A DNA stretch of 64,000 nt, from the NCBI GenBank assembly GCA_023667315.1, contig JAMPAI010000004.1, positions 62,001 to 126,000 of the forward strand, written 5' to 3'. Numbering within the stretch: the first letter of the stretch is position 1; every line of letters starts with the position of its first letter. Both the position numbers and the translations under genes were made by a program. Positions 45,203 through 54,087 of the stretch are shown here, piece by piece. The notes under the pieces were generated by a model. It ran no database searches. It was given only the letters and a program-made list of their open reading frames with translations, and was not told the origin of the DNA. Origin of the DNA: Ruminococcus flavefaciens. GTDB taxonomy: Bacteria; Bacteroidota; Bacteroidia; Bacteroidales; P3.

Positions 45203-48049
45203 ATGAAAACAAGGTTTTTATGGTTTATCGGCTGCTTGTTCGCCGGCGTGTTCTCCGCCTTCGCGCAAGAAACCGTAAACATGGACGAGGCATTGACCCT
45301 GGATCCGAAAGTGCGCTACGGCGTGTTGGATAACGGGCTTACCTATTATATACGGCAGAACGCCAGGCCCGAGAACCGGGTCATGCTGCAGCTGGCGGTA
45401 AACGCCGGTTCGATCTGCGAGACCGAGGCCCAGCGCGGTCTGGCGCATTTTACCGAACACATGCTGTTCAACGGCACCAAGCATTTCCCCAAGAACAAGC
45501 TGGTGGATTTCCTGCAGAAGACCGGCGTGCGTTTCGGGGGCGACATCAACGCCTACACCATTTTCGACGAAACGGTGTATATGCTCGAGATTCCCACCGA
45601 TAAGGAAGGCATGCTCGAAAACGGCTTCCAGGTGCTGGAAGACTGGGCGCACCTGGCCAATATGGAAACGGCCGACATCGACGACGAACGCGGCGTGATC
45701 ATTGAGGAATGGCGTATGGGGCTGGGCGCGCAGGATCGTATGCGCAAGAAGATCTTTCCCGTTATCTTCGGCAACTCGCTCTATGCCGAGCGCCTGCCCA
45801 TCGGCACGGTCGAAAACCTGCGCACCTTCAAGCCCGAGGAAATCCGCAGCTTCTACAAAGACTTCTACCGTCCCGACCTGCAGGCGGTCATCGTGGTGGG
45901 CAACATCGACCCCGACTATGCCGAAAGCATGGTTAGGAAACATTTTGCCGGCATCAAGAATCCGGCCAACGCCAAGGCGCGCGAATATGCCAGCATTCCC
46001 GACAATGCCGAACCCATCTTTGCCGTGGCCACCGATCCCGAGGCCACCTCTTCCTCCATCGAGATCTACATCAAGCACCCGCATCAGATAAACCGCACCG
46101 TGGGCGACTACCGCAACGGCATCATCAGCATGCTCGTGAGCCAGTTGATGCAGGCCCGCTTCATGGAACTGGCGCAGGATCCCGACTGCCCCATGGTGAT
46201 GGGCTCGATGGGCGAGGGCAACCTGGTGCGCAATACCGACATCTTCGTGGTGAGTGCCATGGCCAAGCCCGGAAAGATCGGCGAGTCCTTTATCGCCATG
46301 CTGGGCGAAACCATGCGCGTGGATAAGTTCGGTTTCGAAGCCACCGAATTGGAACGCGCCAAGCAGACCATCGCCTCTTTCTACGAAAGCGCCTTGAACG
46401 AGGCTGCCAACCAGAGCTCGAACGACCTGGCCTCCGAATACGTGGAACACTTCCTTAAAGGCACGTCCGCGCCCGGCATCGAGGCCGAATACGCCATCAT
46501 GCAGGCCGTTCTGCCCGGCATCACCGCCGAGGAAGTGAGCAGGTATGTGCAGGACAAGATTACCGAAAGCAATATGCTGGTGGTCGTGAACGCCCCCGAA
46601 AAGGAAGGCGTGGCCGTTCCCACCGAAGAAGAACTCAAGGACTTGTATGAAGTGGCCAAGACCATGGAAGTGGAACCCTATGTGGACCGCGTAAGCATGG
46701 AGCCGCTGCTGGAACTGCCGGCACGACCCGCCTCGGGCGCCCGCATCGTTTCGGTGAACATGGCCTACGGCACCACCAGGGTGCAGCTTTCCAACGGCAT
46801 CGAGGTGGTGCTGAAACCCACCACGCTTAAGAACGACGAGATCCTGATGTGTGCCTATGCGTTCGGCGGCACCTCCCTGGCCGACGACAACGAATATATG
46901 GATGCCAAATATTGCAACTATATCCAGGCGCAGTCCGGTCTGGGCAATTTCGACCATACCATGCTGATGAAGCAGATTTCCGGCAAGAACCTGAACCATA
47001 ACTTCGTGGTGGGCGACATCACCTCCGAAGTGTCGGCCTCCAGTTCGGTAAAGGATTTCGAGACCATGCTCAAGATCAACTACCTTACCTTTACCGCGCC
47101 CCGCAAAGACGGCGTGGCCGCCCAGCGTGTAATCGCCAACCTCAAGAACCAGATCCGTTTCCTGGGCAACAATCCCATGTATTTCTTTATGGATACCTTG
47201 GTCAAGGCGGCCTCCAACCACGACTCGCGCGCCGCCCTTTTCCCCACCGCGGCCCAGTTGGATGCGGTTGACAGCAACAGGGCCTACGATTTCTATCGCG
47301 CCCAGATAGCCGACCCGGCTTCGTACCGTTACTACCTTGTGGGCAATTTTCAGGTTAACGACGACCTGCTCTCCCTGCTGGAGACCTATATCGGCTCGCT
47401 GCCTTCCAAAGGCACCAAACCCGCGTTCAAGGACCGCTCCACGCCGAATCCTTCCACCATTGTCGATTTCCGCGTGCAGAAAGGCTCGGCCGAACAGGGT
47501 ATGGTGGGGATCGTGTTCACCGGATCCATCGACTGGAAGAAAGTGGAAGACAGGAGGGCATTGACTTACTTCAAGGAAATCATGGAAATCCGCATGCTGG
47601 AAAAGATCCGCGAGGAAATGGGCGGCGTGTATAGCCCCATGCTGGAAATCAATATCAGCCCTTATCCCAAGGGAAAGTTCTCGTTTATGGTGATGTTCGG
47701 CTGCGACCCCGAGAACGCCGACACGCTTACCGACGCGGTGCTGGCCGAAATCAGGAGCATCATGACCTCCGGCCCCGACGAGACGGTGCTGGAAAAGGTG
47801 CGCGAGTTGAAAAAGCGCAACTTCGAGAGCATGAGCCAGAAGAACGAGGCCTGGCTGTTGTGGATCAAGAACGCCGACTACTGCGGCACGGATCTGGGCG
47901 GCTTTACCGCCGAGGCCCAGGCCAGGAATGCCGCCTCCATGACGGCCAAGAAGATTCAGAAGGCCGTTAAGAAATATTTCGGCAAGATGGTCTATACCCG
48001 CGTGGTGCTTGAACCCGATCCTGCCGAGCTCGAAGAAGAATGGGATTAA
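45203..48049 (+). CDS. M16 family zinc metallopeptidase, exported
   Basis: A 948-residue insulinase/pitrilysin-like peptidase with a signal peptide (residues 1-20, ending at AFAQ). It has the inverted zinc motif H82-F-T-E85-H86 and a downstream Glu in DDERGVIIEEW that completes the site. Two M16 domain pairs are present; the C-terminal pair is the non-catalytic half. It probably degrades peptides in the periplasm or at the surface. It follows dnaX by 26 bases on the same strand. Confidence 0.93.
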   Translation: MKTRFLWFIGCLFAGVFSAFAQETVNMDEALTLDPKVRYGVLDNGLTYYIRQNARPENRVMLQLAVNAGSICETEAQRGLAHFTEHMLFNGTKHFPKNKLVDFLQKTGVRFGGDINAYTIFDETVYMLEIPTDKEGMLENGFQVLEDWAHLANMETADIDDERGVIIEEWRMGLGAQDRMRKKIFPVIFGNSLYAERLPIGTVENLRTFKPEEIRSFYKDFYRPDLQAVIVVGNIDPDYAESMVRKHFAGIKNPANAKAREYASIPDNAEPIFAVATDPEATSSSIEIYIKHPHQINRTVGDYRNGIISMLVSQLMQARFMELAQDPDCPMVMGSMGEGNLVRNTDIFVVSAMAKPGKIGESFIAMLGETMRVDKFGFEATELERAKQTIASFYESALNEAANQSSNDLASEYVEHFLKGTSAPGIEAEYAIMQAVLPGITAEEVSRYVQDKITESNMLVVVNAPEKEGVAVPTEEELKDLYEVAKTMEVEPYVDRVSMEPLLELPARPASGARIVSVNMAYGTTRVQLSNGIEVVLKPTTLKNDEILMCAYAFGGTSLADDNEYMDAKYCNYIQAQSGLGNFDHTMLMKQISGKNLNHNFVVGDITSEVSASSSVKDFETMLKINYLTFTAPRKDGVAAQRVIANLKNQIRFLGNNPMYFFMDTLVKAASNHDSRAALFPTAAQLDAVDSNRAYDFYRAQIADPASYRYYLVGNFQVNDDLLSLLETYIGSLPSKGTKPAFKDRSTPNPSTIVDFRVQKGSAEQGMVGIVFTGSIDWKKVEDRRALTYFKEIMEIRMLEKIREEMGGVYSPMLEINISPYPKGKFSFMVMFGCDPENADTLTDAVLAEIRSIMTSGPDETVLEKVRELKKRNFESMSQKNEAWLLWIKNADYCGTDLGGFTAEAQARNAASMTAKKIQKAVKKYFGKMVYTRVVLEPDPAELEEEWD

Positions 48050-48058
48050 GAAAATTGG

Positions 48059-48066
48059 TAACTTTG
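48059..48066 (+). promoter_or_regulatory. -7 element of the Hdr-like operon
   Basis: TAACTTTG is an exact TAnnTTTG and lies 19 bases before the first ATG of the five-gene cluster. It suggests that the cluster is transcribed separately from the M16 peptidase gene. Confidence 0.6.
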
Positions 48067-48085
48067 TACTGCAATCAAGGTAACT

Positions 48086-48760
48086 ATGCCAACATTATAT
48101 GAACGGCTGGCGCAGGACGTGCGCTTTCAGGAAGGCATGAAGGTGTGCATGAATTGCGGAACCTGCACGGCCATCTGTCCGGCCGCCGAGTTCTACGATT
48201 ACGACCCGCGCAAGGTGCTGGATCTGGTTCAGCGGAAAAAGGAAGCCGAACTGGAAGCCTTGCTCAAGAGCGATGTCATCTGGTTCTGCGGCGAGTGCAT
48301 GTCGTGCCTTACCCGCTGCCCGCGCAACAACGGCCCGGGTCTGGTCATTATGGCCCTGCGCACGCTCTCGCAGCAGACGGGCCTTTTCGTGCATTCGAAA
48401 AAGGGGCGGCAGCAGATCCTGCTCAAACGCAGCATAGGCGAGAACCTGCTCAAGTACGGCTATTGCGTATACGGCCCCACGATGATGCCCGAGAACCATC
48501 CCGAGGGCGGCCCCATCTGGGAATGGGAGCATTCCCACCTCAAGGAGATGTTCGAGCGCCTGCACGGCAACCTCGACAGGCGCGGACCGGGCGCGCTGCG
48601 CAAGATTCCCGACGAGGATCTGGCGGAACTCAAGCGCATTTTTGATGTCACGGGTACCACGGAATTATTTGAAAATCTGGAAAACTATTCGGCGCAGGAA
48701 GCCCGGCGGATGGGCATGAGCATGGACGAATACATCAGGAGCGTCGAAGCAAGCAAATAG
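48086..48760 (+). CDS. HdrC-like iron-sulfur protein (two [4Fe-4S] clusters)
   Basis: A 224-residue soluble protein related to heterodisulfide reductase subunit C. Two ferredoxin motifs are seen: CMNCGTCTAICP (first Cys near residue 19) and CGECMSCLTRCP (near residue 70). A C-terminal part of about 110 residues follows, longer than classical HdrC, and ends in a helical MSMDEYIRSVEASK. Such proteins relay electrons between HdrA and HdrB. It is the first gene of the cluster; the next gene starts three bases after its stop. A second HdrC-like gene is at 50885. Confidence 0.85.
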   Translation: MPTLYERLAQDVRFQEGMKVCMNCGTCTAICPAAEFYDYDPRKVLDLVQRKKEAELEALLKSDVIWFCGECMSCLTRCPRNNGPGLVIMALRTLSQQTGLFVHSKKGRQQILLKRSIGENLLKYGYCVYGPTMMPENHPEGGPIWEWEHSHLKEMFERLHGNLDRRGPGALRKIPDEDLAELKRIFDVTGTTELFENLENYSAQEARRMGMSMDEYIRSVEASK

Positions 48761-48763
48761 TCT

Positions 48764-49834
48764 ATGAAACTGGAAGGCAAAAGATTGATATGGAAAGACT
48801 ATCAGAAGGAGATTCCCGACGATAAGTATTTCTATGTGCGTTCCTGCATCCGACAGAACTTTTTTCCCGCATCCGAGCACCATTTTCTAAAAATCATGCG
48901 GGAAGACTTGGGCAAGGATGTGTATGAGACCGAACACCACACCACCTGCGGCGGTATCGGCTATCACTGCGATGTGGTCAAGATCGAGACCGTCATGTCG
49001 ATCGTGGCGCGGCAGTTCGCCCTCATGACCGAGGCCGGCTACAGGAACTACGCCGTTTCGTGCATCACATCGTTCGGCCTCTACACCGAGATCATCCACA
49101 CCTGGCAGACCATGCCCGAGGTGTTGGAAAGGACCCGCCGCCAGCTTAAGGAAGCCACGGGACGCGAGTTCGAGATTCCCGAGCATGTGGCGCACGCCAG
49201 CGACATCATCTTCAAGCTGCGCAACGAAATCGCCGCCAAGGCCAAATACAGGCTCATCAACCAAAAGACGGGAAAACCCCTCAAGGTGGTGGAACACATC
49301 GGCTGCCACTATGCCAAGATGTTCCCGCACAAGGGCGTGGGCGGAGCCGAGTATCCCTACGTGCTGGCCGGCATGGTCGAGGCCTGGGGCGGGGAAGTGG
49401 TGGACTATCCCGAACGGCGGCATTGCTGCGGCTTCGGTTTCCGCCAGTATTTCGTCAAGGCAAACCGGGGCTATTCCCTGTCGAACACCCACAAGAAGTT
49501 CGAGTCGATGGAACCCTACAAGCCCGACATGATCATCTCCAACTGTCCCGGATGTCCCTATTTTATGGATCGCTGGCAATACGTGATCGCCGAGAGCGAG
49601 GGCAAGACCTACGGCGAGAACGGGCGCGGCATTCCCGTGTTCACCTACGAGGAGGTGGCCGGGTTGGTGATGGGTTACGACCCCTGGGACTTGGGTCTGC
49701 AGGTGCATCAGATAGGGTCTGAACCTGTTTTGGACAAGATGGGCATTCCCTACGACCCGGCGGCCAAATACAAGGGCCTGGACGGGCAGGATCTGGGAAA
49801 ACCCGAGTTTCCGCTGAATATCGGTTGCTGTTAA
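48764..49834 (+). CDS. HdrB-like subunit with one intact CCG domain
   Basis: A 356-residue protein of the heterodisulfide reductase B family. The C-terminal half has a full CCG domain: IGCHYAKMF, HCCGFGF and NCPGCPYF supply the Cys residues for a non-cubane [4Fe-4S] cluster. The N-terminal half is a degenerate CCG domain: only single Cys residues remain (C28, C62, C69 and one near residue 99). The protein ends in GCC. In methanogen HdrB both domains are complete, so this version should bind fewer clusters. It lies between the HdrC-like and HdrA-like genes, with spacings of 3 and 10 bases. Confidence 0.85.
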   Translation: MKLEGKRLIWKDYQKEIPDDKYFYVRSCIRQNFFPASEHHFLKIMREDLGKDVYETEHHTTCGGIGYHCDVVKIETVMSIVARQFALMTEAGYRNYAVSCITSFGLYTEIIHTWQTMPEVLERTRRQLKEATGREFEIPEHVAHASDIIFKLRNEIAAKAKYRLINQKTGKPLKVVEHIGCHYAKMFPHKGVGGAEYPYVLAGMVEAWGGEVVDYPERRHCCGFGFRQYFVKANRGYSLSNTHKKFESMEPYKPDMIISNCPGCPYFMDRWQYVIAESEGKTYGENGRGIPVFTYEEVAGLVMGYDPWDLGLQVHQIGSEPVLDKMGIPYDPAAKYKGLDGQDLGKPEFPLNIGCC

Positions 49835-49844
49835 AGAATAAGCC

Positions 49845-50873
49845 ATGGAAAACGTAATTGTCGTTATAGGCGGCGGCCCCGCAGGTATGGAGGCCTCCTT
49901 GAGTCTGGCAGGCCGCGGGCACAAGGTGTATCTTGTGGAAAAGTCCAAGGCTCTGGGCGGGCATCTGGCGCGCTGGGATCGTCTGTTCCCGCAATTGGAC
50001 GAGGCCAAGGACGTGTTGAACGAGATGTTGAACGCCGTCAGGGAGGCCGACGATAGGATAGAAGTGATTTACGAAGCCGAGGTGCAGTCGCTAAAGCGGC
50101 GTATGCGCGGCCTGGAAGTGATGTTGAGCAACCAGCGGCTCTTGCAGGCCGACGCGGTGCTGGTATGCAGCGGCTTCGAGCTGTTCCGCGCCCAGCGCAA
50201 GGAGGAATACGGCTACGGCATCTACGAGAACGTGCTCACCTCCGCCGACCTGGAGGAACGTTTCCGGCAGAAGAAGGTGCTTTGCGCCGACGGCCGCGTT
50301 CCCGAAAAGGTGGCCTTCGTGCATTGCGTGGGCTCGCGCGACGAGAAAGTGGACCACACCTATTGCAGTAAGGTGTGCTGCGTCACGGCCGTGAAGCAGG
50401 CCTGCGAAATCAAGGAACTCTATCCGCAGGCGGAAGTGTTCAACCTCTATATGGATCTGCGTATGTTCGACCGCTATTTCGAGCAGATGTACCACAAGGC
50501 GCAGAGCCACTATGGGGTGCATTTCGTGCGCGGCCGCCTCTCGGAAGTCTCCGAAACGGCCGACGGCAAGTTGCAGATCAAGACCGAAGACACGCTCTTG
50601 GGGCGCCCCATGCGGCTTACCGTCGATATGCTGGTGCTGATGGTGGGGATGCAGGTCTGCGCGCAGGCAGGGGAACTCTCGGAAAGACTGGATCTAAAGA
50701 TTTCCGCTTCCGACCATTTCTTCGAAACCAAAGACCTTTTCCTCAAAGGCAATTACGCCCATTCCAAAGGCGTTTTCCTGGCCGGAGCCTGCACGGGACC
50801 CAAGTCTTTGCCCGATACCTTGCAGGATGCCCGCTCGGCTGCCGAAAGCGTTCACCGCTATCTTACCGATTAA
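49845..50873 (+). CDS. HdrA-like FAD-dependent oxidoreductase, short form
   Basis: A 342-residue flavoprotein. The N-terminal FAD motif IGGGPAGMEASLSLAGRGHKV is followed by GGHLARWDRLFP and the HdrA signature HCVGSRDEKVDHTYCSKVCC. It lacks the extra ferredoxin domains of the long methanogen HdrA, so it is closer to QmoA or other HdrA-like proteins. Flavin-based bifurcation, known for full HdrABC complexes, cannot be assumed. It precedes a second HdrC-like gene by 11 bases. The natural electron donor is unknown; no FlxABCD or MvhD-type gene is nearby. Confidence 0.85.
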   Translation: MENVIVVIGGGPAGMEASLSLAGRGHKVYLVEKSKALGGHLARWDRLFPQLDEAKDVLNEMLNAVREADDRIEVIYEAEVQSLKRRMRGLEVMLSNQRLLQADAVLVCSGFELFRAQRKEEYGYGIYENVLTSADLEERFRQKKVLCADGRVPEKVAFVHCVGSRDEKVDHTYCSKVCCVTAVKQACEIKELYPQAEVFNLYMDLRMFDRYFEQMYHKAQSHYGVHFVRGRLSEVSETADGKLQIKTEDTLLGRPMRLTVDMLVLMVGMQVCAQAGELSERLDLKISASDHFFETKDLFLKGNYAHSKGVFLAGACTGPKSLPDTLQDARSAAESVHRYLTD

Positions 50874-50884
50874 ACGACAAGGCC

Positions 50885-51223
50885 ATGAAAGACTTCGGTT
50901 TCGGAATCAAGAAAAGCGGCGTCATCGATCTGGACAAGGCGGACTTTTCGCTCCTGAAGGAAATCGCGGAAGAAGAGCCCTCTTTCCTCAACTGCTTTTA
51001 TTGCGGTACCTGCACGGCTACCTGCAGTGCCGGGAAATTCACGGGATTCAACCTGCGGCGTCTGCAACTGCTTATCAAGCGCGGGCAGTTGGATGAAGTG
51101 GCCGAACGCATATCCGAATGTATGCTCTGTGGAAAATGCCAGTGGGTATGCCCCAAGGGAGTAAATACGCGCCATGTCGTTACGCTTGTAAACAAGAAGT
51201 TCCATGCACGAAAGATTCGTTAA
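50885..51223 (+). CDS. Second HdrC-like iron-sulfur protein
   Basis: A 112-residue protein with two [4Fe-4S] motifs. The first, in NCFYCGTCTATCSAGKF, has the final Cys-Pro altered to Cys-Ser; the second is CMLCGKCQWVCPKG. This is the compact HdrC form, close in size to methanogen HdrC. The start is the ATG at 50885; the open frame extends far upstream in the shadow of the HdrA-like gene. Its 3' end overlaps the membrane fusion gene by 20 bases, indicating tight translational coupling, so it is probably the direct partner of that membrane protein. Confidence 0.85.
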   Translation: MKDFGFGIKKSGVIDLDKADFSLLKEIAEEEPSFLNCFYCGTCTATCSAGKFTGFNLRRLQLLIKRGQLDEVAERISECMLCGKCQWVCPKGVNTRHVVTLVNKKFHARKIR

Positions 51224-53117
51224 CGCATACGACCCGTTTGTAATCCCGTATATGATAGGCTATGTGTTCGTTATAGCCTATCTGGTGATTGCGTTGGTTA
51301 CCGTGGTGAAGAACCTGCCGGTGAGCGACAGGAAAAAGATGCTCCGGCACTTGTTCAGCTACAGGATATTCATCACAGTCAAGGACATCTTTGCCGACTG
51401 CCTGCTGCACGTCAAGATATGGAAGAAGAACAGGATGCTGGGCTATATGCATTCCAGTATCGCTTTCGGCTGGTTCATGCTGATATTGGTGGGGCATATC
51501 GAGATCTTCTTCTTCGCCCCGCACCGGGTCAACCTGCCGTATTACCCCATCTTTTTCCGCTACTTCATGATGGAGACCGAAACCACGGTGGGCGGCAGCG
51601 TGTTCTTTTTCCTGATGGACTTCTTCCTGCTCATGGTCTTGTCGGGCGTGGCGCTGGCCATGATAAAGCGCATACGGCGGCGTCTGTTCGGCATGAAACG
51701 CACCACGCGCCTTAAGTGGAACGACCAGCTGGGCATGTACGCGCTCTGGTGCATCTTCCCCTTGCGCTTCCTGGCCGAGAGCTTTACCTCCCATATCAGC
51801 GGCGGCGGTTTCCTGACCCGCGGGTTCGGCATGATTTTCGACTGGTTCAACCAGTTTATGAACAACGACGCCCTGATACGTCCCACCTGGTGGGCGTATT
51901 CGATCGCGCTCATGGTGTTCTTCCTTACGCTGCCCTGGAGTCGTTTCACCCATATACTTTCGGAAGCCCTGCTCATCTATATGCGCAATGCCGGCATCCG
52001 CGAGACCACCAAGAACAACGGCTACGCCAGCGTGGAGATCTACTCCTGCTCGCGCTGCGGCATCTGTCTCGACCCCTGTCAGATGGTGTCGGCGGCCTCC
52101 CTGCGGCAGATGGCCTCGGTGGAATTTACGCGCAACGTGCGCCTGCGCCAGGACAAGCAGGCCATGGCGGCGGCCTCCTACTGCCTGATGTGCAACCGCT
52201 GCGTGCAGGCCTGTCCGGTAGGGGTGAACTCGGTTCAGCTGAAGCTGAACCTGAAGGGCGCCGACGTAAAATACCTGTACCCGAACCGCTACGATTACGT
52301 GGAGGCGGAGGCCAATCCGATAGCCTCCACTTCGGCCTGGGCGGGCATCCTGCAGAGCGTGTCCGAAACGGCGGCACCGGCGGTCAAGGAAAACGGCAAG
52401 CCCGAAGTGGTTTATTTTGCCGGCTGCATGAGCCATCTCACGCCCAATATCGAACGCTCGATGGTAAGGATTTTCGAGGCCGCCGGCGTAAGCCATACGT
52501 TTCTGGATAAAGACGGCGGCATCTGTTGCGGCAGACCCCTTATGCTGAGCGGCGACAGGGTGGGCAGCGAGCAGCTGGTGGCCAAGAACACCGAGGCCAT
52601 CCTGGCCACGGGCGCCAGGATATTGGTTTGCTCGTGCCCCATCTGCTACAAGATCTTCAAGGACAGCTATAAGCTGGAAGGCTTGCGGGTCATGCACCAC
52701 ACCGAATATATCCTTATGCTCCTGGAGGCCGGCAAGATTACCGTGCGCAAGAGTTCGCTCAAGGGAGTCTATCACGACCCCTGCGAATTGGGACGCAATT
52801 CGGGTATCTACCAGCAGCCCCGCGACGTGCTGTTCCGGGTGCTGAACCTGCGCAAGACCCCCTACGAGGGCAAGGAAGCCCTATGCTGCGGACACAGTAT
52901 CGCCGCCGAAGGTATGCCCTACAAGAAACGCCGCATGATTGCCAAAGACGCCTTGAAGAAAATGACCGAAGAGCCGGTGGACGTGCTGGTGACGGCCTGC
53001 CCCTCCTGCAAGCGGGCATTCGCCGAAATAGGTTCGGCCGATATCAGGGATATTGCGGAAATCGTTTGCGAACAACTGGTGAACCACCGCAAGCCTACGG
53101 ATCACGACCGCCGTTAA
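51204..53117 (+). CDS. Membrane-bound HdrE-HdrD-type fusion protein
   Basis: A 637-residue protein that combines a membrane domain with a cytoplasmic iron-sulfur domain. Residues 1-265 hold about five helices with His residues that could bind heme b in the NarI/HdrE manner. From C282 follow two [4Fe-4S] motifs (CSRCGICLDPC and CLMCNRCVQACP). Two complete CCG domains come next (AGCMSHL, GICCGR, CSCPIC; then HDPCELG, ALCCGH, CPSC). This layout resembles HmcF, DsrK/TmcB or GlpC-type quinone-linked proteins. It could pass electrons between the soluble Hdr-like subunits and the menaquinone pool. It ends convergently two bases from the radical SAM gene. Confidence 0.88.
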   Translation: MHERFVNAYDPFVIPYMIGYVFVIAYLVIALVTVVKNLPVSDRKKMLRHLFSYRIFITVKDIFADCLLHVKIWKKNRMLGYMHSSIAFGWFMLILVGHIEIFFFAPHRVNLPYYPIFFRYFMMETETTVGGSVFFFLMDFFLLMVLSGVALAMIKRIRRRLFGMKRTTRLKWNDQLGMYALWCIFPLRFLAESFTSHISGGGFLTRGFGMIFDWFNQFMNNDALIRPTWWAYSIALMVFFLTLPWSRFTHILSEALLIYMRNAGIRETTKNNGYASVEIYSCSRCGICLDPCQMVSAASLRQMASVEFTRNVRLRQDKQAMAAASYCLMCNRCVQACPVGVNSVQLKLNLKGADVKYLYPNRYDYVEAEANPIASTSAWAGILQSVSETAAPAVKENGKPEVVYFAGCMSHLTPNIERSMVRIFEAAGVSHTFLDKDGGICCGRPLMLSGDRVGSEQLVAKNTEAILATGARILVCSCPICYKIFKDSYKLEGLRVMHHTEYILMLLEAGKITVRKSSLKGVYHDPCELGRNSGIYQQPRDVLFRVLNLRKTPYEGKEALCCGHSIAAEGMPYKKRRMIAKDALKKMTEEPVDVLVTACPSCKRAFAEIGSADIRDIAEIVCEQLVNHRKPTDHDRR

Positions 53118-53119
53118 AG

Positions 53120-54082
53120 CTATTCGGAGAAGAGGCGGCCTTGCCAGGTGCCGCGTTCTTCCAGACGTTTCTCGATAAGCTGGAGAATGCGGTCGCTGCG
53201 CAGGTTCCCGAAAGTGGGGCCTGCCTGAAAGCGGGCGGGCGCCTCCCCGGCAAAGCGTTCCATCATGATGCGGGGCGAGAGCCTTTCCAAAAAATCCACG
53301 ATGAAATCCACGTAGGAATCCACCGTAAAGAACGAAAACGCCTGCGGACGGGCGGCATATCCCTTTTCCAAGGCTGTGTGCTTGATAATCTGTAACTGAT
53401 GCAGCTTCAGGGTGTTTACGGGCAGGTGAGAGAGAATGTCCGCCTGGGCCAGTTCTTCGTCGCGGCTCAGTCCCGGCAAGCCTACGATTAAGTGAGTTCC
53501 CGTAAACAGTTTGCGTTCGGCGGCGGCCTCGAAAGCCTTGCGCGCCGTGTCGAAATCGTGCCCCCGGTTCATCCATTGCAAGGTCTTGTCGTAGCAACTC
53601 TCGATGCCCATTTCCAAATGGATGTGCTTTGTTTGGGCAAGTTTGGCCAGATAGTCTAAAATTTCTCCGTTCACGCAGTCGGGACGGGTGCCGATGGCCA
53701 GCCCCACCACATCGGGCACGCCGAGCGCTTCTTCGTAACGTTTCTTTAACACATCGAGCGGGGCGTAGGTGTTCGAGAAAGCTTGGAAATAGGCCAGGTA
53801 TTTGGGCGCGTGCCGGTAGCGCCAGGCATGGAAAGCCTTGCCCTCGTTCAATTGTTCCGTAATGCCGGGCGTCTGTTGGCAGTAGGAGGGATTGAAGGCC
53901 TCGTTGTTGCAAAAAACACAACCTCCCGTACCCTTGCTGCCGTCGCGGTTGGGACAGGAAAAGCCCGCGTTCACCGAAAGTTTCTGCAGGCGGAATCCGT
54001 AGGTTCTCCGCAAATAATCGCTGTACGCGTTGAACCTCCGGCTGTTGCCCCAGGCAAAAAGTTCTTTCCCTGCTTCGGCCAT
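53120..54082 (-). CDS. Radical SAM protein, YhcC family (TIGR01212)
   Basis: A 320-residue radical SAM protein of the YhcC/TIGR01212 type. After KLSVNAGFSCPNRDGSKGTGGCVFC the long Cys spacing characteristic of the family is visible: C...C-x2-C with a Gly-rich insert, unlike the usual CxxxCxxC. GLAIGTRPDCVN and HLEMGIESCYDKTL are family motifs. The biochemical function is unknown. The open frame reaches upstream into the porin gene, but the ATG at 54080-54082 gives the proper start, five bases after the porin stop. Confidence 0.85.
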   Translation of the reverse strand: MAEAGKELFAWGNSRRFNAYSDYLRRTYGFRLQKLSVNAGFSCPNRDGSKGTGGCVFCNNEAFNPSYCQQTPGITEQLNEGKAFHAWRYRHAPKYLAYFQAFSNTYAPLDVLKKRYEEALGVPDVVGLAIGTRPDCVNGEILDYLAKLAQTKHIHLEMGIESCYDKTLQWMNRGHDFDTARKAFEAAAERKLFTGTHLIVGLPGLSRDEELAQADILSHLPVNTLKLHQLQIIKHTALEKGYAARPQAFSFFTVDSYVDFIVDFLERLSPRIMMERFAGEAPARFQAGPTFGNLRSDRILQLIEKRLEERGTWQGRLFSE

Positions 54083-54087
54083 CGCGT

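Noticed and set aside
45218..47221. A 667-residue open frame on the minus strand
   Set aside because: Antisense shadow of the M16 peptidase gene, with His/Gly/Val-rich composition.
48086..53117. Idea that the Hdr-like genes indicate archaeal or methanogen DNA
   Set aside because: Base composition and neighbours match the rest of the window, a Bacteroidetes -7 element precedes the cluster, and bacterial Hdr-like systems are well known.
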